Positions 50,901 to 60,795 are shown, numbered from the stretch's first letter. The stretch is DNA of 64,000 nt from an uncultured Actinomycetes bacterium (GCA_903830655.1 CAIKUQ010000069.1:1-64000); one strand, 5' to 3'. Numbers and translations are program-made. The notes: generated by a model from the sequence alone, not told the origin.

Positions 50901-51495
50901 GCTGGGGACATACATTTCCGATCACCCGCTGCGTGGATCGGGTGCGGAGATTGCCAAAATGGTTGACGCGACCTTGGCGCAGATTCGCGAACAGACTGCG
51001 CAATTTGGAAGCTCTAATCGGACAGTGACACTGGGTGGAATCATTACTGGAGTCATGGTGAAAACAACCAAGGATGGCAAGCAATTCGCGATCCTTCAGG
51101 TCGAAGACCTCACTGGGCATGTGGAGGTCACCGTGGGATCGAAAAAGTTTTCGGAAATGCAAAGCCTGTTGGTAAAGGACTCCGCCGTGGTCTTCACGGC
51201 AAGAATTTCTGAGTACGACGAGGATTTGAGAGTTACCGGATTCGAATTTACCCCAATCCAGTTGTCGGACGATATTGGAACCTTGCGCCTGCAGTTCCCT
51301 TCCGAGAGAATGACTCAGGAGAATGTGACAATTTTGAAGTCAATTCTCCAGCTCTACCCCGGTCCTTCGCCCGTTGAACTCGTCACCTCTTCGGATGGGA
51401 AGGTCTTCCAGTTAGGCCCCGAGTGCAATGTCTCTATTGAGGCTGCCGTGGGGGATATTCGCTCAGAATTTGGGCGCCACGTCATAGTCAACTAG
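47941..51495 (+). CDS. dnaE: DNA polymerase III alpha subunit
   Basis: Replicative polymerase of the DnaE1 type. PHP domain at the N-terminus (VHLHNHTEYSMLDG, ITDHGNL) keeps its histidines, so it may retain proofreading as in mycobacterial DnaE1. The palm carries PDIDMDF with Asp418 and Asp420, GPGRGSAAG upstream, and KMDFLGLRNL; then helix-hairpin-helix, and an OB fold (GGIITGVMVKTTKDGKQFAILQVEDLTG) near 1025-1050. 1184 residues from ATG 47941, family-normal. Confidence 0.97.
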   Translation: MAEEFVHLHNHTEYSMLDGAARIEEMVAAAKADGQRAIAITDHGNLYGAIDFYTAAKNADMNPILGFEAYMVDDRYSRPARRGKDDDTGGEIEGGKKAYNHLTLLCETDKGYRNLRELSSLAFLEGYYVKPRLDWELLERFSEGLIATSGCLGGTVLQSLLRGEYETAKSDAARLQSIFGRDNFFIEMQDHNMPEQRRTNPDLLKIAKEINAPLLATNDLHYVKHSDYEMHDALLCVGTGSRVADVERFRFASDQHYLKTAAEMRYLFRDIPDACDNTLLIAERANVAIEFDQDALPEFVLPPELAKLPHKEGAAKYLSELCYRGAHDRFGPTLTDEQNERLEYELRVINEMGFADYFLVVWDLIKYARDRGIRVGPGRGSAAGCFIAYCLRIVDLDPIQYGLLFERFLNPGRKSMPDIDMDFDERYRSEMIRYAGERYGVDHVAQIVTFSTIKARAAVRDAARVLGYSPKIGDNIAKAMPPLVLGQDLPLQACFEVTEGYEKRFPEAAGLRQMYADDAEVKHVVDTAMGFVNKRRQAGIHAAAVVITKEPVMEYVPVSRKSSNGTGDDAPVVTQYEMNWIEKLGLLKMDFLGLRNLAIIERTLEHIERRHGIKVDIDNVPLDDPKVFALLQQGNSMGIFQLEGDKMRQLMRRLAPTQFEDIGALVALYRPGPLSENVHNDYADRKNLRKDVTYDHPDLEAILGDTNGLMIYQEDVMRVAQKVAGFTMSEADDLRKACSKKDRELIHAQRIKFVDGTDRLGYGREFGERLFDKIEPFADYAFNKSHAYGYALIAYQNAWLKANYPVEYMAALLTSFGDDKDKASSYLNEARQMGIRVSVPSVNDSLAEYSPSLVQENAIFYGMAAIRNVGELVVEMIVAEREAGGPFNSIYDFVRRVDPRVLNRRTMESLIKAGSFDCLNVSRQGLLLKQEELVNVTLLRRRDHSAGIATLFASFDEDAGQDWSGTDVQISDLEFGKAQKLDFEREMLGTYISDHPLRGSGAEIAKMVDATLAQIREQTAQFGSSNRTVTLGGIITGVMVKTTKDGKQFAILQVEDLTGHVEVTVGSKKFSEMQSLLVKDSAVVFTARISEYDEDLRVTGFEFTPIQLSDDIGTLRLQFPSERMTQENVTILKSILQLYPGPSPVELVTSSDGKVFQLGPECNVSIEAAVGDIRSEFGRHVIVN

Positions 51496-51523
51496 GCCAG
51501 TTTTGGGGTGGGCCCCAAAGTCG

Positions 51524-51529
51524 TAGAAT
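51524..51529 (+). promoter_or_regulatory. -10 element for the gene at 51537
   Basis: TAGAAT, seven bases before the ATG. Confidence 0.4.
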
Positions 51530-51536
51530 AGAACCT

Positions 51537-52208
51537 ATGGCAATTGACGTCACCACGAAAGACACCACCGCATTAAGCGACGCCGAACTAGCCGAAATGG
51601 CTGACTTGTGCGTTGACCGAGACCCCAAGTTTGACATTGGGTTCCTCTCGAAAGAACGTGAAGCATGGGTGCTAGTTACTCAGGCTCGCGAGGGAAATAA
51701 ACTTCGTGGCTACGCCTACTGCACTCTCGAGCGAATTGGCGGCACTCCCGCGATGCTTATCGGGGTCATGCTGGTCGACCGCAACACCAAGTCTGATGCG
51801 ACCCTCAAGGCGATTCTCGCCGACCAGTACCGTCGCGCGCTACTGGCCTTTCCAGATGAGGATGTTCTCTTGGGATCACGACTCGCTACTCCCGACGGGT
51901 TCCGCGCCTTCTTAGGATTGGAAGATGTTGTTCCTCGAATTGGGTACAAGCCAACGGGTGAAGATCGCGCCTGGGGACGTCGATTGGCTAAGCGCTTTGG
52001 TTCTGAAAAGACCCTCGACGAAAAGACCTTCGTCATGACCGCAGCAGAAACGCCAGTTGGGGGTCTCGACTACGTTGCGGCCAAGTCCGTTGTTCCTGAA
52101 GGTGCCAGCGCACACTTCAAAGGTGTGAAGACGGCCAAGGGAGACCGTCTCGTTGTTTTCGGTTGGGCTATGGCCGAAGCACTCGCCTCGGGCAAGCTGC
52201 CGAAATAA
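51537..52208 (+). CDS. Uncharacterised 223-residue protein
   Basis: Not recognised. A soluble mixed alpha/beta protein with no cysteine cluster, signal peptide or membrane segment. The stretch KLRGYAYCTLERIGGTPAMLIGVMLVDR and ILADQYRRALLAFPDEDVLLGSRLATPDGFRAFLGLEDVVPR has a GNAT-acetyltransferase-like feel, but no clear acetyl-CoA loop (Q/R-x-x-G-x-G/A) is visible, so I do not assign it. It follows dnaE with its own -10 element and abuts the convergent gene at 52209. Confidence 0.75.
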   Translation: MAIDVTTKDTTALSDAELAEMADLCVDRDPKFDIGFLSKEREAWVLVTQAREGNKLRGYAYCTLERIGGTPAMLIGVMLVDRNTKSDATLKAILADQYRRALLAFPDEDVLLGSRLATPDGFRAFLGLEDVVPRIGYKPTGEDRAWGRRLAKRFGSEKTLDEKTFVMTAAETPVGGLDYVAAKSVVPEGASAHFKGVKTAKGDRLVVFGWAMAEALASGKLPK

Positions 52209-52928
52209 TTAGTTTCGGGGCAAAATCCCGAGACAAACCTTGTAGCAGTGACCACCAACGGGGTCGCTGAGCGCCGCCAGAATGTACTGCGGTTTAAATC
52301 CCATTGCCACAGCCAGATCTTTACCCGAGAGCGATGCGACTCGAGTAGTTTCCATCATGCGAATGAGGGATGGGTCGTCGCAGAAGAGCCAGATGTCCTC
52401 TCCCGCCCAGCCAAAACGCACCCAGGTGGTCCCGTCATCGTCACGGCGTAGTACTTGGGGTCCCCGTTCGGCGCTAATGAGAGCAACGCTCGGACGTTCT
52501 CCTCGGAATTCCCAATAGGGGGAGGAAGGGCCCCGGAATCCAAAGAGTTGGCCCTCATTGGGGGTCTTCAGAGTCTCTAACCACTCGCGCATTTTTTTGC
52601 CCCGGTAACTTCCAAGGCGCACCGGTAAATCAGACAAGGTGATCGCTTCGGGCTGAGCTAGGTCATCACGTTCGAGAGAGTAAGCCAATTCTCCACGCAC
52701 GAGGTCAAAGAGGCGCAGGTCTGTTTCAACTCCCGTGGGCCACGGCACTCGCCAACGCACAATGGATTTTGAAGCGACATCAATAACGGTGGTAATGGAA
52801 TTACTACTGCCGAGAACCACCGCCAACATTGACGAGCCTGGATCGAGATCTACAAAATCACTGTGCGGAGTTTTGTGAACCAGTCGACGATTGATCTTCT
52901 CGGGGTTCTTGGATTGAAAAATAGCCAT
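52209..52928 (-). CDS. Uncharacterised 239-residue protein
   Basis: Not recognised. A soluble protein with a beta-rich N-terminal half (SSMLAVVLGSSNSITTVIDVASKSIVRWRVPWPTGVETDLRLF) and tryptophans spread as in repeated sheets (SPYWEFRGE, TTWVRFGWAGEDIWLF). ATG overlaps the DUF255 stop, so it is translated with it. The gene order suggests a shared job, unknown. Confidence 0.75.
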   Translation of the reverse strand: MAIFQSKNPEKINRRLVHKTPHSDFVDLDPGSSMLAVVLGSSNSITTVIDVASKSIVRWRVPWPTGVETDLRLFDLVRGELAYSLERDDLAQPEAITLSDLPVRLGSYRGKKMREWLETLKTPNEGQLFGFRGPSSPYWEFRGERPSVALISAERGPQVLRRDDDGTTWVRFGWAGEDIWLFCDDPSLIRMMETTRVASLSGKDLAVAMGFKPQYILAALSDPVGGHCYKVCLGILPRN

Positions 52929-54898
52929 TAGTAGAGCAATTCAATAATCTGCGAATCCAAGTCAGCCCAATTGTTGACGGGGAGTTGGCAGACGCCATTT
53001 CGACAAACGTAGGCGAGACCACTTTCGCGCCCCTCCAGCAGGGGGCTAGAACTACTACCAGTGACTAGAACGCTTCGAATCATCGGAGTCAATCGTAGGT
53101 GAGAAGAAAGCGAGTTTTCCTCACCGGGAACAACAATTTCAAGTCCTTCGAAGGCAAAACCGGCGGCGCTCACGAGGTCCACAACCTCCATTGGATAGTC
53201 CCGCACTACAGAACCGGCAAGGAGGACCATTGATTGTGCCTCACCGAGCAAGGTGGAGTCCCCGCGGATCAGCGCTAGGCGCGCGAGCGCGCGAGTCCAG
53301 ACCGAATGCGCCGCGGGAACCGCACCATCAAAGAGGTCTTTGGTACGGGCGGGGATATCGCGAACGAGTCGGTCTTGAGAGAAGTAGCCCCTTGGCAAAC
53401 CACCTTCTTTGCGGTCTTGGAAGTGTTCGTGCACATAGTCAGAAACCCCCAGTGCCCGCGCTGTCCACTCACCATCACCAGTCGCCTCGAAGGCGCTCAC
53501 GCACGCGTCAATGAGCCAAGCGAGGTCGGCCAATGTCGCTCGAGCTAAACGAGATTCGGTTCGCCACCACCCACTCTCGAAGTGCGAACGAAACAAGCCA
53601 TTCAAAAGATTGATGCCCTCTTCGCGATGAGAGGTATTGGGGCTGCTCAAGAACGCGCAGGCCAACATCGCGTTCCATTCCAAAATTACCTTTTCATCTC
53701 GACCTGGCTGAGGTCGAGCTGCACGAGAAGCGTACAAAGCGCTAGCGACCGACTGGAGATGGGAGGGCGTGCAAAAGGGGCTCGCATCTGGAATTCGAGG
53801 AACGCTGCGCCCTTCGAGGTTGCCGTCATTGGTGATTTGCCAGCGTGAACACACCTCAAAAAGGAGATCGTCTTGACCAATTTGGCGCAAAACCTCAGCC
53901 ACCTCATCTCGAGTCCATGTGATGTGCGAACCCTCAACGCCTGCGGCATCGGCGTCGAGCGAGGATGCGAATCCGGCCTCCACCTTCATTGCTCGTATGA
54001 CAAAATCGAGCGTCGCTTCCCCCACTTGCGTGAATTCGTCGTTGTGGAAACGCTTCCCCGCGCGAAGGTAGAGCGAGGCCAACTGGGCCTGGTCACAGAG
54101 CATTTTTTCAAAGTGGGGGACCGCCCAGAACTCATCAACGCTATAGCGGGCAAATCCGCCATCGAGGTGGTCGTAGAGCCCACCGTGGCTCATCGCCCGC
54201 AACGCGTCCTTGGTCAGTTCCATACTTCGAGCATCTTCATGCTCTAAGAGTGCGTTAACGAAACTGGTCCGGGGAAATTTTGGGGCCACGGAGAAACCCC
54301 CACGATTAAATCGCTCCGAGAGTTGTTCGATCAATTTGATGCGTATCTCAACGAGATTGGGAGCCTCGGAGACTGGACTAAGGCGGTCAATGAAGGTCAC
54401 CTCTTCACGCACAGCCCGCGAGAGCTCTTCGGCTTGTTCTTCAATGCGGCTTCGCTCGCTCTTCCACGCTTCACTGAGCGCGTTAACGACCTTGGTAAAT
54501 CCCGGTTGGCCACCTCGATCGACCGGTGGGAAATAGGTGCCCGCCAAGAAGGGCTTCTTCTCGGGGGTCAAGAACACCGACATCGGCCAGCCCCCGTGGC
54601 CACTCATGAGTTGGGTGGCGGCCATGTAAATCGCGTCCACATCAGGCCGCTCCTCGCGGTCGACCTTGATGGGAATGAAATTGGCATTGAGAAGTTGCGC
54701 GATGGCGGCGTCCTCAAAGGACTCGTGCGCCATTACGTGACACCAGTGACAAGCCGCATAGCCCACGGAAAGAAAAATGGGCTTGTCGAGTCGAGTGGCC
54801 TCGGCGAAGGCTTCCTCACTCCACTCCCACCAGTCGACCGGGTTGTCGGCGTGCTGCGCGAGATAGGCGCTGGATGAATACTGGAGACGATTAGGCAC
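52928..54898 (-). CDS. Thioredoxin-domain protein of the DUF255/YyaL (SPATA20-like) family
   Basis: 656 residues. An N-terminal thioredoxin-like domain has [16 protein letters not shown] and [15 protein letters not shown], with Cys50 and Cys53 as the CxxC pair, then [24 protein letters not shown]. The rest is an (alpha/alpha)6 barrel like N-acylglucosamine epimerase ([28 protein letters not shown]). Cellular function of the family is not settled. GTG start with TACGCT six bases upstream. First gene of a two-gene operon. Confidence 0.92.
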   Translation of the reverse strand: MPNRLQYSSSAYLAQHADNPVDWWEWSEEAFAEATRLDKPIFLSVGYAACHWCHVMAHESFEDAAIAQLLNANFIPIKVDREERPDVDAIYMAATQLMSGHGGWPMSVFLTPEKKPFLAGTYFPPVDRGGQPGFTKVVNALSEAWKSERSRIEEQAEELSRAVREEVTFIDRLSPVSEAPNLVEIRIKLIEQLSERFNRGGFSVAPKFPRTSFVNALLEHEDARSMELTKDALRAMSHGGLYDHLDGGFARYSVDEFWAVPHFEKMLCDQAQLASLYLRAGKRFHNDEFTQVGEATLDFVIRAMKVEAGFASSLDADAAGVEGSHITWTRDEVAEVLRQIGQDDLLFEVCSRWQITNDGNLEGRSVPRIPDASPFCTPSHLQSVASALYASRAARPQPGRDEKVILEWNAMLACAFLSSPNTSHREEGINLLNGLFRSHFESGWWRTESRLARATLADLAWLIDACVSAFEATGDGEWTARALGVSDYVHEHFQDRKEGGLPRGYFSQDRLVRDIPARTKDLFDGAVPAAHSVWTRALARLALIRGDSTLLGEAQSMVLLAGSVVRDYPMEVVDLVSAAGFAFEGLEIVVPGEENSLSSHLRLTPMIRSVLVTGSSSSPLLEGRESGLAYVCRNGVCQLPVNNWADLDSQIIELLY

Positions 54899-54904
54899 TC
54901 AGCG

Positions 54905-54910
54905 AGCGTA
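54905..54910 (-). promoter_or_regulatory. -10 element for the DUF255 operon
   Basis: TACGCT on the minus strand, six bases before the GTG at 54898. Confidence 0.45.
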
Positions 54911-54975
54911 GCCACTGCGAACTGGCTCCGTGGCTCGGTGCGGTCAGGCCCAAAGGCGAGATGACCGCACGCCGG

Positions 54976-55437
54976 TTACGCCTCGGCGCTGGCTTTGATG
55001 GCTATCAATGTGTCGCTGATGCCTTCGATAGCTTCTGTGGTGCGGCGGTCAATGAGCCACTGAGCTTGGTCGCCGTAGGTTTCACGGAAATAGTTGAGAC
55101 CCGGTTCGAGAAACTCCCAGTACTCGGTGAGCTCGGTACCCGAATCGATTTTGTTGAATCGATATCCCCAACGAATTAGATCGCCTTCGACGAGGAAAGA
55201 GAACTCCTTACCGGGATCGGCGATATCGACGAGGCACTCCGTTTCCCAGCTGTCGTAATCGGTTTCATTGCGACCAACAAACCAGGCACCAACTCGAAGA
55301 CCATCACCTTCTTTCCACCAACTGGCTTTGCAAATTGGGCTCCACTTGCCCATATTCGATAGGTCGGTGATCATGTCGTACAGCACCTCGGGAGTCGCGT
55401 TGATCTGAATGGATTCACTGAAAGTCGGGTTAGCCAT
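54976..55437 (-). CDS. SRPBCC-family (START-like) protein
   Basis: Polyketide cyclase/dehydrase-type helix-grip fold. The opening FSESIQINATPEVLYDMITDLSNMGKWSPICKAS-type pattern and WGYRFNKIDSGTELTEYWEFLEPG are typical of actinobacterial members that bind small hydrophobic ligands. 153 residues, no signal peptide. Ligand unknown. A CAGACT hexamer lies six bases before the ATG. Confidence 0.88.
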   Translation of the reverse strand: MANPTFSESIQINATPEVLYDMITDLSNMGKWSPICKASWWKEGDGLRVGAWFVGRNETDYDSWETECLVDIADPGKEFSFLVEGDLIRWGYRFNKIDSGTELTEYWEFLEPGLNYFRETYGDQAQWLIDRRTTEAIEGISDTLIAIKASAEA

Positions 55438-55492
55438 GCCTTAAGTCTGCCTCATGGATGGTTCTCTAGTGGGCCACCGCGACTACACCGAC

Positions 55493-56614
55493 CTAGGGGT
55501 TGAGCATCTGTTGAGCCAACGTCGCGAGAGTACTTCGGCGAATCTTGCCGTTCGAGGTCCTTGGAATCTCCTCCACCTTCAGGAGAAACTTTGGCTTGGC
55601 CCACGGGCCAATTTGGGACTGCGCGCTCGCTCCAAGTTCGTCGAGGGTAAGCGGACCATCACTGACCACGACCGCCACGACGGCCTCACCCCACTCGAGG
55701 TCTTCGACGGAGGTGATGGCAATCTCAGCCACCCCGGGGTGGGTTCGTAAAGCCTGCTCGAGTTGCTCGGGCCACACCTTCTCGCCCCCCGTCGTGATGA
55801 CTGAACCTATGCGACCAAAGACCTGCACCCGTCCATCGCTCACAGACCCACCGTCACCGGTGGGAAACCAATCGGCACGCCCGTCGGGACCACTGGCTGA
55901 AGGTCGCTCGGCGTTTCGGTACCGACTGAACAGAGTTGGGGAGCGAACGAGGAGTTCGCCGTTGATCTCCGCGACCTCGACTTCGCTGAGCATGTGGCCG
56001 TCATAGACAATGCCAGATCCGGTTTCAGTCATACCCCAGGTGGCGATCATGTTGGGGGCCTGGTTCGAGGGTGCCTTGGCGCCACCCACGAGAACGTGGC
56101 GATAGCCGGAGAAGTCGGCCCGAGCTACTTGGGCTTGCACGATTGCGATATGGGTGGCACCCTCTTCCGGAGCCGTGGCCAGGTCGCTCGTCCACTGCAA
56201 GTGCGCAAAACCAAAGACCGCCCGCATCAGTACCGCCAAGCCACCGATGTGATTCGCCGGGAGGGCGGGTACCCACACGGAATCGGATTCGATGGCTAGG
56301 CGCTGTGAGGAAATTCGAGCGCTCGCGAGGAGTGCGTCCCAAGAAAGTTCTGCGGCCTTTGGTTCACCACTCGAACCGGAGGTCAACATCACTAGCCCGA
56401 TGTCCTCTTCCACCGGAGTGCCACCAATCAGCACTTGTTCACCTGCGGGCCCGTGCAGATGGGTGGCACCCATTTGCAGGGCTTGTTGTTTCTTTAGTTC
56501 AGTAGAAACCCGTTGGTCCAGCACACAAAAGGCGGTCCGTGATTCAACGAGTTCGGTGATGGCGTCAAAGAGGCGGGGCTTGAGTTCGAGGTCGAGTGCA
56601 ACTAATTTGGCCAC
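55493..56614 (-). CDS. menE: o-Succinylbenzoate-CoA ligase MenE
   Basis: Acyl-adenylating enzyme that activates OSB in menaquinone synthesis. The AMP-binding motif is [44 protein letters not shown] and a final [10 protein letters not shown] lysine region are present. 373 residues, the compact form seen in actinobacteria. GTG start with TAGCCT six bases upstream. Divergent from menB, and the men neighbourhood fixes it as MenE rather than another acyl-CoA ligase. Confidence 0.9.
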   Translation of the reverse strand: MAKLVALDLELKPRLFDAITELVESRTAFCVLDQRVSTELKKQQALQMGATHLHGPAGEQVLIGGTPVEEDIGLVMLTSGSSGEPKAAELSWDALLASARISSQRLAIESDSVWVPALPANHIGGLAVLMRAVFGFAHLQWTSDLATAPEEGATHIAIVQAQVARADFSGYRHVLVGGAKAPSNQAPNMIATWGMTETGSGIVYDGHMLSEVEVAEINGELLVRSPTLFSRYRNAERPSASGPDGRADWFPTGDGGSVSDGRVQVFGRIGSVITTGGEKVWPEQLEQALRTHPGVAEIAITSVEDLEWGEAVVAVVVSDGPLTLDELGASAQSQIGPWAKPKFLLKVEEIPRTSNGKIRRSTLATLAQQMLNP

Positions 56615-56620
56615 GGATTA

Positions 56621-56626
56621 AGGCTA
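56621..56626 (-). promoter_or_regulatory. -10 element for menE
   Basis: TAGCCT on the minus strand, six bases before the menE GTG. Confidence 0.45.
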
Positions 56627-56633
56627 GGCGGAC

Positions 56634-56639
56634 TAGCGT
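56634..56639 (+). promoter_or_regulatory. -10 element for menB
   Basis: TAGCGT, seven bases before the menB ATG. It is only seven bases from the opposite-strand menE element, so the two promoters overlap. Confidence 0.4.
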
Positions 56640-56646
56640 GGTGCGC

Positions 56647-57540
56647 ATGGAAAAGACCGTTATTACCGGTGACCCGATTGACCCCGTAGAACAATTTCGT
56701 TCGGCACCGTTGCCGGTCTTTGACCGGATTGGCACCTACGAGGACATCATTCTGGAAGTAGGTGAAGGTGTAGCTCGCATCACCATTAATCGTCCCGAGG
56801 TTCGCAACGCTTTTCGCCCCCAAACGATTACCGAACTCTCACACGCATTCACCGTTGCGCGCGACGACATTTCCGTAGGGGTAGTAGTACTGACTGGGGC
56901 GGGACCCGATGCTTTCTGTTCCGGGGGTGACCAAAAGATTCGCGGCGATGATGGCTACATCGGTTCTGACCATGTGGCCCAGCAGGGCGTCGGGCGGTTA
57001 AATGTGCTCGATCTCCAGCTGCAAATTCGACGATTGCCCAAGCCGGTGATTGCCCAAATAGCTGGCTACGCAATTGGCGGCGGTCACATCTTGCACCTGG
57101 TGTGCGATCTTTCTATTGCGGCTACGAATGCTCGATTTGGACAAACCGGCCCCAAGGTTGGTTCCTTTGATGGAGGATATGGTTCATCGTTGCTCGCCAA
57201 CACGATCGGACTTAAGCGCGCCAAAGAGGTGTGGTTCTTGTGCCGCCAGTACGATGCCCAGCAGGCGCTGGAGTGGGGACTCGTTAATACTGTGGTCGCA
57301 CTCGAGGATTTAGAACGTGAGACCCTAGCTTGGTGTCGCCAGATTTTGACTCTTTCACCGATGGCGATGCGAATGCTGAAGGCGGGCTTTAACGCCGCCG
57401 AAGATGGTCTCGCGGGAGTACAACAACTAGCCGGTGACGCGACGATGCTCTTTTACATGTCCGAAGAGGGGCAAGAGGGACGTAACGCATTCCAAGAACA
57501 CCGCGCTCCTGATTTCAGTCGATTCCCCAAGAGACCGTGA
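56647..57540 (+). CDS. menB: 1,4-Dihydroxy-2-naphthoyl-CoA synthase MenB
   Basis: Crotonase-fold enzyme closing the naphthoquinone ring. [48 protein letters not shown] and [18 protein letters not shown] are MenB hallmarks. 297 residues from ATG 56647; a GTG at 56641 would add two. Stop overlaps the menA start, so menB-menA form one transcript. Confidence 0.95.
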   Translation: MEKTVITGDPIDPVEQFRSAPLPVFDRIGTYEDIILEVGEGVARITINRPEVRNAFRPQTITELSHAFTVARDDISVGVVVLTGAGPDAFCSGGDQKIRGDDGYIGSDHVAQQGVGRLNVLDLQLQIRRLPKPVIAQIAGYAIGGGHILHLVCDLSIAATNARFGQTGPKVGSFDGGYGSSLLANTIGLKRAKEVWFLCRQYDAQQALEWGLVNTVVALEDLERETLAWCRQILTLSPMAMRMLKAGFNAAEDGLAGVQQLAGDATMLFYMSEEGQEGRNAFQEHRAPDFSRFPKRP

Positions 57541-58439
57541 CCGCCCCCTCAACTGCGCTCAAGCGTTGGGTCGCCGCCGCACGTCCACGCACGTTGCCCG
57601 CCGCCGCGGTGCCGGTCGCTATTGGTGTGGCGTGTGTTCGCCCACACGCGGTGAACTGGTTGAACACGGCGCTGTGTTTGGTCGTGGCCCTGGCCCTGCA
57701 GATTGGTACTAACTACGCAAACGATTACTCCGACGGTGTCCGAGGAACTGACGAGGTGCGAGTTGGCCCCTTTCGTCTGACCGCTTCAAAGATGGTTCCT
57801 GCGCGTGCGGTGCGTAACGCCGCTTTTTTTAGTTTTGCCATTGGTGGTGCCGCGGGCATCGTGCTCGCCTCGCGTACCTCGTGGTGGATGCTGGTAATTG
57901 GACTTACGGCAGTCGCCGCCGGCTGGTTCTACACCGGAGGTCCCAAGCCCTATGGCTATTACGGTTTCGGTGAACTCTTCGTCTTGATCTACTTCGGCTT
58001 TGTCGCAGTGGTCGGCACCGCCTTTGCGCAAACGGCCACTCACGCTGGCGTGAATGGTCTGGGAGTACCCCGAGCCGCATGGCCCCTGGGCTACGCCGCT
58101 GGCATGCTCGCGTGCTTGCTGCTCGAAGCAAACAATATGCGCGATATTGACGGTGACCAGTCTTCGGGCAAGAGGACTCTGGCCGCACGCCTCGGACGCC
58201 GCAGGGCGGGCTGGCTGTATTGGCTATGCCTGTCGCAGGCCTTCGGTGGATTTCTAGTGACCCGGCACCTGGTAGTTGCCCTCGTGCTGGTGGCGGCCTA
58301 CACCCCCGCACTGCGACTGGTCTCGGGACCGGCGACGGGGCGTGCACTTCTTCCGCTACTGAAGTCGTCAGCGCGTGCTCAGTTGGTCGTTGGGGCCGTG
58401 GCGACGATTGCGCTCACGTTGCACTTCGGAGTTATTTAA
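57537..58439 (+). CDS. menA: 1,4-Dihydroxy-2-naphthoate polyprenyltransferase MenA
   Basis: Membrane enzyme joining the prenyl chain to the naphthoate ring. About eight to nine hydrophobic segments; the first aspartate motif [12 protein letters not shown] and second motif [22 protein letters not shown] are typical of UbiA-family MenA. 300 residues. GTG start overlaps menB; the stop shares TTAA with the convergent menH. Confidence 0.94.
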   Translation: MTAPSTALKRWVAAARPRTLPAAAVPVAIGVACVRPHAVNWLNTALCLVVALALQIGTNYANDYSDGVRGTDEVRVGPFRLTASKMVPARAVRNAAFFSFAIGGAAGIVLASRTSWWMLVIGLTAVAAGWFYTGGPKPYGYYGFGELFVLIYFGFVAVVGTAFAQTATHAGVNGLGVPRAAWPLGYAAGMLACLLLEANNMRDIDGDQSSGKRTLAARLGRRRAGWLYWLCLSQAFGGFLVTRHLVVALVLVAAYTPALRLVSGPATGRALLPLLKSSARAQLVVGAVATIALTLHFGVI

Positions 58440-59167
58440 AACCGAATAAGGGTTGCGGTTACATCGGGGCGTTCCATATGAGCGGGATGCAACGCATTCT
58501 CGATGAGCCAACAAGTTCCTTCTCTCGTAGCCTCAGCCAGGGCGTGCGCTTCAGTGGCGAACTTGGTGTCGAGTGTCCCCGCGAGGGCAATGTAGGGAAC
58601 GACAATCTCGGCGAGTCTTGCGCCTAGCCATTCTTGCGTCCCGGTTCCCAGTTCTTCGAGTGCGAGAGCAAGGCCCTCGGCATTGCGGCTTCGAGCCTCG
58701 GGCGCCTCCGGGGGCAAATTGGCAAACATTGGTTGGGAGAGCCACTCCGCCAAAAAAACCTCACTGCCGACGCGGCGTACATGATCAGCGAGGTCCGCGT
58801 CACGAGATCGACGTTCGGTTCGCGCCTGAGCATCTTCGATACCTCGAGTAGCGCCAATGGTGGCGACGCCGTTAATGCGGTGGGGATGCTGCAGAGCGAG
58901 GTGCAAGGCAATCCGTGCACCCATCGAGTATCCCGCGATTATGAATGGCTCGTTCGGCAAAATGTCCGCTAGGAGGTTGGCCGCCCGAGGCAAATTTGCC
59001 CTGATGTGGGCGTTCTCGCCATGGCCGGGGAGGTCAACGGTCAGAACTTCAAATCTCTCTGTAAGAATGGAGCGGAACTCGGGCGCCGCGTGCTTGGTTT
59101 GGGTAAAGCCGTGTAGCCAAACCAGCAGTGGTCCAGTTCCATTTGATTCAAGACCGAGGAGCGTCAT
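58436..59167 (-). CDS. menH: MenH-like alpha/beta hydrolase (SHCHC synthase)
   Basis: Alpha/beta fold lyase of the menaquinone pathway. LVWLHGFTQTKHA, TVDLPGHGEN, the nucleophile elbow GYSMGARIALHLAL and a C-terminal histidine region (ENALHPAHMERPD) fit MenH, and it sits between menA and menD. A role as a general hydrolase cannot be excluded by sequence alone. 243 residues; its ATG shares a base with the menD start. Confidence 0.85.
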   Translation of the reverse strand: MTLLGLESNGTGPLLVWLHGFTQTKHAAPEFRSILTERFEVLTVDLPGHGENAHIRANLPRAANLLADILPNEPFIIAGYSMGARIALHLALQHPHRINGVATIGATRGIEDAQARTERRSRDADLADHVRRVGSEVFLAEWLSQPMFANLPPEAPEARSRNAEGLALALEELGTGTQEWLGARLAEIVVPYIALAGTLDTKFATEAHALAEATREGTCWLIENALHPAHMERPDVTATLIRF

Positions 59168-60795
59168 TGACTACGAGCGTACCGACTCCGAGCGAGGTGC
59201 AGGTCACCTTTGCCGCGACGCTCTTTGATGAATGGTCTCGCTGGGGCCTTTTGGATGTGGTGCTCTGCCCGGGTTCGCGTTCAACTCCGCTGGCCCTCGC
59301 CGCGGTGGCAAACCCTTCTCTCAAAGTGCACGTGCGGATTGATGAACGCTCGGCGGGGTTTTTTGCACTAGGTCGAGCCCTCATGACCCGAAGCCCCGTT
59401 GCGGTAGTGGTGACCAGTGGGACCGCCGCGGCCGAGCTGCACGCGTGCGTGGCCGAGGCGGACCTCGCTCGAGTGCCGCTCATCATCATCACCGCTGACC
59501 GACCCCCCGAGTTGCAGGGCGTGGGCGCTCCCCAGACCATCAACCAACGCCATCTCTTTGGCACCATGGTGCGAGATTTCCTAGACGCTGGGGTACCCAC
59601 ATACGAGTCCGCCGACCAGTGGCGAGGTCACGCGCAGCGTCTGTGGCAGCGCGCTCGTACTGGGCCGGTCCACCTGAACACTCCGTTTCGTGAACCACTA
59701 GTGGGCCGCGCCCTCGCGCTCCCCGAAGCGCTCGCGCCACTTCCCGAAGAGGTCGAGCACGAGCACCCACCACTTGATCTCTCCGGCCAGCGAGTGCTCT
59801 GTGTGGTTGGTGCCGGAGTAACCAATGAAATCGTTTCGATCTGCCAAGCGCGACATTGGGTCGTAGCCGGTGACGCCACGGCACAAGGAACCCTGCCTCA
59901 CGTGGACCCCTTATTGCGGTCTGATCATTTTGCCACGGTGATGAGGCCCGACGTTGTTGTGCGAATTGGCGGAATTCCCGCGTCGAAGTTTTTAGCCACT
60001 CGAGTCGGTGAATGGAATGTACGCACCATTGGCCTCGAATTCAATGGTCCCATCGCCGATCCAGATCGGGTGATTGGCGAGATTCACCAGGGCCTGCCCG
60101 ATGACCCATTCAACGAGGTGGGGGACCGCGAGTACTTTGACGCGTGGGTCGCGGCGAGCAAGAGGGTGCAAGAGGAGCTCGCAACCCGCACCGAATGGGA
60201 CGAGATTGCTCTTGCGCGTTCGGTGACCGCCTTTGCTAATGACCACCAGGTGCCCCTCGTGGTGGGTTCGTCGATGCCCGTTCGAGACATCGAATGGTGG
60301 GCGCCCGCACGCACCTCGGCGACCTTTTCGAACCGAGGAGCGAATGGAATCGATGGCGTTGTTTCAACTGCCCTAGGCGTTGCGAGCCAAGGTCGAGCGA
60401 TTGGCTTTATCGGTGACGTGACCTTCTTGCATGACGTTTCAGCACTGGTGGATGGATTGGGCGAGCACGGCGGAAGTTGTGCGCTCGTTGTCTCAGATAA
60501 CGGGGGAGGCGGCATATTTTCGTTTCTACCCCAAGCCGGATCCCTGGGCGAACAACAATTCGAAAAGTTATTTGGCACACCCCGTCATCACAACATCGTC
60601 AAGGTTGCTCAGTCCTTCGGGCACACCGCCGAGCTCGCCACCACCCAGAGCGAATTGCAGGCGGCCCTCGCTCGAGCGCTGGCCGCGCCGGGGCTCTGCG
60701 TTATTGTGACGCCTATGCCTTCTCGCAACGCAAATGTGACGGCGCACGAGACTTTAAATTCGAAGGTCTGCGAACTCGCTCAGGCGCTCGCATGA
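59167..60795 (+). CDS. menD: SEPHCHC synthase MenD
   Basis: Thiamine-diphosphate enzyme of menaquinone synthesis. VVLCPGSRSTPLAL and RIDERSAGFFALGRA near the N-terminus, TADRPPELQGVGAPQTINQ, and the ThDP site around SDNGGGGIFSFLPQ. TTG at 59167 is chosen: AGGAG lies five bases upstream, giving 542 residues. Its promoter must lie within menH coding sequence. Overlaps ccdA by four bases. Confidence 0.94.
   Translation: MTTSVPTPSEVQVTFAATLFDEWSRWGLLDVVLCPGSRSTPLALAAVANPSLKVHVRIDERSAGFFALGRALMTRSPVAVVVTSGTAAAELHACVAEADLARVPLIIITADRPPELQGVGAPQTINQRHLFGTMVRDFLDAGVPTYESADQWRGHAQRLWQRARTGPVHLNTPFREPLVGRALALPEALAPLPEEVEHEHPPLDLSGQRVLCVVGAGVTNEIVSICQARHWVVAGDATAQGTLPHVDPLLRSDHFATVMRPDVVVRIGGIPASKFLATRVGEWNVRTIGLEFNGPIADPDRVIGEIHQGLPDDPFNEVGDREYFDAWVAASKRVQEELATRTEWDEIALARSVTAFANDHQVPLVVGSSMPVRDIEWWAPARTSATFSNRGANGIDGVVSTALGVASQGRAIGFIGDVTFLHDVSALVDGLGEHGGSCALVVSDNGGGGIFSFLPQAGSLGEQQFEKLFGTPRHHNIVKVAQSFGHTAELATTQSELQAALARALAAPGLCVIVTPMPSRNANVTAHETLNSKVCELAQALA

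Noticed and set aside
51537..52208. GNAT acetyltransferase assignment
   Set aside because: The strand pattern is suggestive, but no acetyl-CoA pyrophosphate loop can be seen, so I left it unassigned.
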